Assembly (NCBI GenBank): GCA_003427395.1
Contig: BFEA01000228.1
Coordinates: 1,950,807-1,972,381, forward strand
Length of the DNA stretch: 21,575 bases
Direction of reading: 5' to 3'
DNA from: Chara braunii
Lineage: Eukaryota; Streptophyta; Charophyceae; Charales; Characeae
The notes beneath the pieces are model-generated. The model was not told the DNA's origin. It saw only the letters and a program-made list of their open reading frames with translations, and did no database searches. Each line of letters begins with the position of its first letter. The stretch's first letter is position 1. Positions 16,582-21,575 of the stretch are shown piece after piece. Position numbers and translations under genes: made by a program.

Positions 16582-18684
16582 TCAACGCAGTCGCAGAGTT
16601 GCTGCCTGAAGTGATGCCTGCAACTCCGCAATTTCCTGATCCAGCAACGACATGTCCTGGTGCAGCTTCTCGGCACAGTCATCGACCGTCCTCATGGCTC
16701 TTGGGCGAGCATGCCCGTCCTCAACACCCTTGTCCATCTCATTCTCAAAACCTGTCGAATGCTTGCCAAATCCCCTAGACCACTTTGAACCGGTTTCTTC
16801 AACCACGCTTTTGAAACGCACCCCTTGATCAGCAGCAGGGGCTGTCACCTCTTTGACGATTCGGTCCTCATGCTTCCCTCGTTCCCCTGGACTCACAGCA
16901 TCAGCTGTGCTTCCCCATTCAGTCTGGCCACTGCCGGTGTCGAACAGCAATCCCGTGGGGTTCCTATCTCTACCCTTCCCTTTCCATATGTCGTCACATG
17001 TATGATACACGGGAGGCGCTCTTGTTGAGGTAATATAATTGTCTTCCAAAATCAAGTCGGCACAATTCTCCTTTCCCGTTGGTTCAGGATACTCCCACGA
17101 GAACGACGCTTCTCTTGGAAAAGCAGAAATGTTTTCTTCGTCGAGTAACTCTTCCTCCATTTCCCAATTCTTAGCGAGACCGAGATCGTGGTCCAGCTCT
17201 TCTTGCAAGCAATGGACAGGAGGAATCGGCAGCGTACGTGACTTCAAACTAGCCTGTGCCTCCGGACCAAGATGACCTGTGAATGGTGATGACAAGGGCG
17301 ACGAGAAGGCTCTGAGGGAGTCACCATCGCCATCTTCAATTGGGGGGAGACGGGAGGGTTCAGAATGGTCATGATGATATCCATCAGCTGCATTCCTTGC
17401 TGCACTCGGGAACTTCCCTGACATTGGGAGTGACAATCCTGAATGTCCCAACACCCATTCCCTCTTTTCCGGTTGGCCGTCAAACTGTGGGGAATGCTTC
17501 GAGTCTGCAAAATCCACCCGAATCGACGCGCCATCGGTCGCGCATCTCTTTGGTAGAGTTGTTTCCTGTGCTGACGTTGACAGAGAACCCGCTCCCCCGA
17601 GTGTCTGTCCCGGGACAGAAGCTGAGGCAGGCGCAGGCTCACACTGCCACAGAGAGGAACGAGGAAGCTGAGCTCTCTCTGGGGGCAACCTGGATGATCC
17701 AGCATGATGAGGTGCCGAAGCAGCAGCATGCTCTTCTGGCAACGAATGTGCAACTGATGTCGAAGGCATAGACGACGTTCGACAAGTGGGCTCATTTGCT
17801 TCAGCCAATCGTTGCAACGAATGCGACATTGATGCCGAAGGCATCGACGACAGTCCACAAGTGCGCTCGTTCGCTCCACCCGACCGTGGCAAAGTTGAGC
17901 GCCCATTTAAGCCTCTGGGAGCGGAGGACGTGCACCCATCCCATCCAGAACCATCACGTACTGATCCTGATGCACCCCCTTTGCCACCTAAGCGTGTGAA
18001 TTGGCGGGTTCGATTGGCCAGACATTCCCTCTCATTGGACGTTTTGGTGACTCTACGCCACTCTGCATTCCCATCCACTCGCCTTGCCATGTTACTCCTC
18101 AAACTGGATCCCGACGCCAACGATTGCCCTCCCGGACCTGCATTCATAGAGCCCGTCTCTCTCACCTCTCCACCTACTGCTCCTTTCCTCTTCAGAATCA
18201 AGTCCATAGCTGCTCTGATATCCTCTTTCTGGGCAATTATCATCGCCTGCAATGCACTGTAGTTCGCCCTTAGCTCATCAAACTGCTTTTCCAAAAGCAT
18301 ACACCGACCCCGCGTTTCCTCAAGCTCCGCCAACAGACGCTGTTTGGAGCTGCTTACTTCGATAACCGCCTTGGCTGTTTGTTTCTTGGCATCTATTTGC
18401 AGTTGTGCTATTTCTGCGGCATGGGCGGCTTCCTTAGTCCTGATCCTCTCTTGCAGTGCTTGGATTTCTTCCTCAATTGAAGCGCGCTCCGTGGCTGCCT
18501 GCTCTCGCAGTGCTGCATTCTGCGCCCGCACCCTTACGATAGCAATGCGATACTGTGATAACAGTGCCGATGCCCTCTGCCCTTTCTTTGCTGCCACTCT
18601 CTCCTTCTCTAATTCGCATCGCAACTCCTTTACTTCTGCAGCAAGCCGGCTTCGCTCAGCCTCAACAAATGAGAGGCGTTGCAT
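16582..18684 (-). CDS. Unidentified coiled-coil protein, 700 residues
   Basis: I do not recognise the family. The frame is intact over 700 codons with no intron, with ATG at 18684 and TGA at 16582. An in-frame TGA 33 bases before the ATG supports this start. Residues 1 to about 165 are charged heptad-like coiled coil (many Glu, Arg, Ala, Leu). Residues about 170-660 are Ser/Gly/Pro-rich and probably disordered. Residues about 667-700 (LHQDMSLLDQEIAELQASLQAA) are a second coiled coil. Residues 271-290 and 296-315 are near-identical repeats (ANE-TC--SSMPS-S--HSL, period 25). A KEN tripeptide, the form of an APC/C degron, is at 538-540. There is no signal peptide or membrane segment. A structural or cytoskeletal scaffold role is only a guess. 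It may be one exon of a longer gene. No polyadenylation signal is obvious downstream. Confidence 0.8.
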   Translation of the reverse strand: MQRLSFVEAERSRLAAEVKELRCELEKERVAAKKGQRASALLSQYRIAIVRVRAQNAALREQAATERASIEEEIQALQERIRTKEAAHAAEIAQLQIDAKKQTAKAVIEVSSSKQRLLAELEETRGRCMLLEKQFDELRANYSALQAMIIAQKEDIRAAMDLILKRKGAVGGEVRETGSMNAGPGGQSLASGSSLRSNMARRVDGNAEWRRVTKTSNERECLANRTRQFTRLGGKGGASGSVRDGSGWDGCTSSAPRGLNGRSTLPRSGGANERTCGLSSMPSASMSHSLQRLAEANEPTCRTSSMPSTSVAHSLPEEHAAASAPHHAGSSRLPPERAQLPRSSLWQCEPAPASASVPGQTLGGAGSLSTSAQETTLPKRCATDGASIRVDFADSKHSPQFDGQPEKREWVLGHSGLSLPMSGKFPSAARNAADGYHHDHSEPSRLPPIEDGDGDSLRAFSSPLSSPFTGHLGPEAQASLKSRTLPIPPVHCLQEELDHDLGLAKNWEMEEELLDEENISAFPREASFSWEYPEPTGKENCADLILEDNYITSTRAPPVYHTCDDIWKGKGRDRNPTGLLFDTGSGQTEWGSTADAVSPGERGKHEDRIVKEVTAPAADQGVRFKSVVEETGSKWSRGFGKHSTGFENEMDKGVEDGHARPRAMRTVDDCAEKLHQDMSLLDQEIAELQASLQAATLRLR
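17746..17895 (-). repeat. 75-bp tandem duplication inside the coiled-coil gene
   Basis: The two 25-residue repeats (residues about 271-295 and 296-320) are encoded by adjacent, diverged 75-bp units. Both keep the reading frame, so the duplication occurred in a frame under constraint. Confidence 0.75.
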
Positions 18685-18746
18685 GAGAACGTGAGAAATG
18701 CTGGTGATTCCAGTTCAGAGGGTGCACCGGGGTGCAACCGGTACCT

Positions 18747-18772
18747 CCCCCCCCCCCCCCCCCCCCCCCCCC
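18747..18772. repeat. C26 homopolymer upstream of the coiled-coil gene
   Basis: Twenty-six Cs on the plus strand, hence a G run 63 bases upstream of the ATG at 18684 in the gene's sense. It is flanked by CCGG-rich inverted sequence (AACCGGTACC and CCGGTTCACCGGT). It could form a G-quadruplex in the 5' untranslated region; its length in the assembly may be inexact. Confidence 0.85.
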
Positions 18773-19327
18773 GCCCGGTTCACCGGTCAATGTTGAAACT
18801 CTTTCCCCTTTGGCATCTGCTGCACTCTCAGCCGTGCTGCTAAGTTATCAGTGCCATCCTCCTTTGCCCAAACCTAGGAATCAGCAGCTCATGCTCGCAT
18901 ATGGCAATGAAGGTGACCTTTTCTTCCATCACCAATGAAGGAACATCCTGGCATCTTCTCGATCTGAATTCCTCCACCCCACCCTCCACCGCCATGCCCC
19001 CTTTCAAGGACATAAGCACCACCACCCTGCCCTTTCATTCTCAACCCCCAATACTTCTCATGTGCTGACACGTTGCTCTGATTCCAATTGACCTCTCCGC
19101 GCCTGCCAAACAAAACCTCCGACCTGAGAAATAGTACCCGTCTTCCCACCTGTTGGCCACCCTTCCTTTGCTGCCAGCCCTTGATAGCATTCCGAAGGTG
19201 ATATCCCCCTGACAAGGACTACGTTACAGTCCACAGACTTCAACAACAGCAACCACCAGGCCAAATTAGGTCCATTTCACTGCATTCAGGACATGGTTTG
19301 CCTCGCTGCATTCATCTTGGTTCATCA
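18773..19327. other. Upstream region of the coiled-coil gene
   Basis: No supported gene. A 108-codon minus-strand frame at 18889-19215 is Gly-rich and lacks domains. A TATA box could not be assigned. Confidence 0.4.
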
Positions 19328-19388
19328 GGAGTCGAAGTTGGGTCTGTATTTGAACAGTTCATGGGTGTACCAACTGAGCTAGGTCCGT
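19320..19388 (-). other. tRNA-like sequence with A and B boxes
   Basis: On the minus strand a perfect A box TAGCTCAGTTGG (19381-19370) is followed 43 bases later by a B-box-like ACTTCGACTCC (19338-19328; two differences from GGTTCGANTCC). The anticodon arm and acceptor stem do not pair well, so a working tRNA is unlikely. A tRNA pseudogene or the head of another SINE fits better. The sequence after it does not resemble the SINE copies at 1001 and 14242. Confidence 0.5.
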
Positions 19389-19389
19389 T

Positions 19390-21484
<2,095 letters not shown>

Positions 21485-21503
21485 CTCTCTCTCTCTCTCT
21501 CTC

Positions 21504-21541
21504 CTGTCTCTTATACACATCTAGATGTGTATAAGAGACAG
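21504..21541. other. Second Nextera mate-pair junction adaptor (assembly artefact)
   Basis: The same 38-bp double mosaic end as at 15973-16010, here after a (CT)n run (21485-21503). Confidence 0.97.
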
Positions 21542-21575
21542 GCACATAGCGCCCAAGGCCTCTGCCAAGGACACG
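21542..21575 (+). repeat. Read-through tail identical to 3364-3397
   Basis: All 34 bases after the adaptor match 3364-3397 exactly and in the same orientation. This is expected if the fragment 3364-21503 was circularised. Confidence 0.9.

Noticed and set aside
17244-17906. 220-codon minus-strand frame within the coiled-coil gene
   Set aside because: It overlaps the 700-codon frame in another frame and has a composition typical of an alternative-frame reading.

Overview
This window is nuclear eukaryotic DNA, most likely from the green-plant lineage. It has plant-type telomere heptamers (CCCTAAA/TTTAGGG) at three internal sites, a chromodomain-type Ty3/gypsy retrotransposon, a tRNA-derived SINE family and many long microsatellites. 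There are no bacterial-type operons. A charophyte alga or another non-seed plant is my guess at the organism. The sequence alone does not fix the species.

Layout. 1-3760: mostly non-coding DNA with a reverse-strand SINE copy (about 1001-1447), a hammerhead-ribozyme-like core on the minus strand (2411-2440), two interstitial telomere motifs and a CATGCATG/poly(A) cluster. 3761-12273: one decayed Ty3/gypsy (chromovirus-like) element. Its parts in order are a 5' LTR, an initiator-Met-tRNA-type primer binding site, a long leader, gag, protease, RT, RNase H, integrase, a chromodomain-like tail, a polypurine tract, and a 3' LTR that lacks its last ~160 bp. Every protein region is broken by stops or frameshifts. 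12274-15972: a GAA microsatellite, non-coding DNA, a second SINE copy on the plus strand with a target-site duplication (14242-14732), G-rich tracts and a long CT microsatellite. 16011-19300: the only intact protein gene, a 700-residue intronless reading frame on the minus strand with coiled coils at both ends (16582-18684). 19300-21575: a tRNA-like sequence, microsatellites and non-coding DNA.

Two 38-bp stretches (15973-16010 and 21504-21541) are inverted Tn5 mosaic ends, i.e. Nextera mate-pair junction adaptor left in the assembly. The 34 bases after the second adaptor exactly repeat 3364-3397, as expected if a circularised ~18.1-kb fragment of this same locus was read through. Sequence either side of 15973-16010 should not be assumed contiguous.

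The best candidates for undescribed biology are the SINE family (two diverged copies with shared body blocks), the hammerhead-like core, and the unidentified coiled-coil gene with an internal 25-residue duplication.
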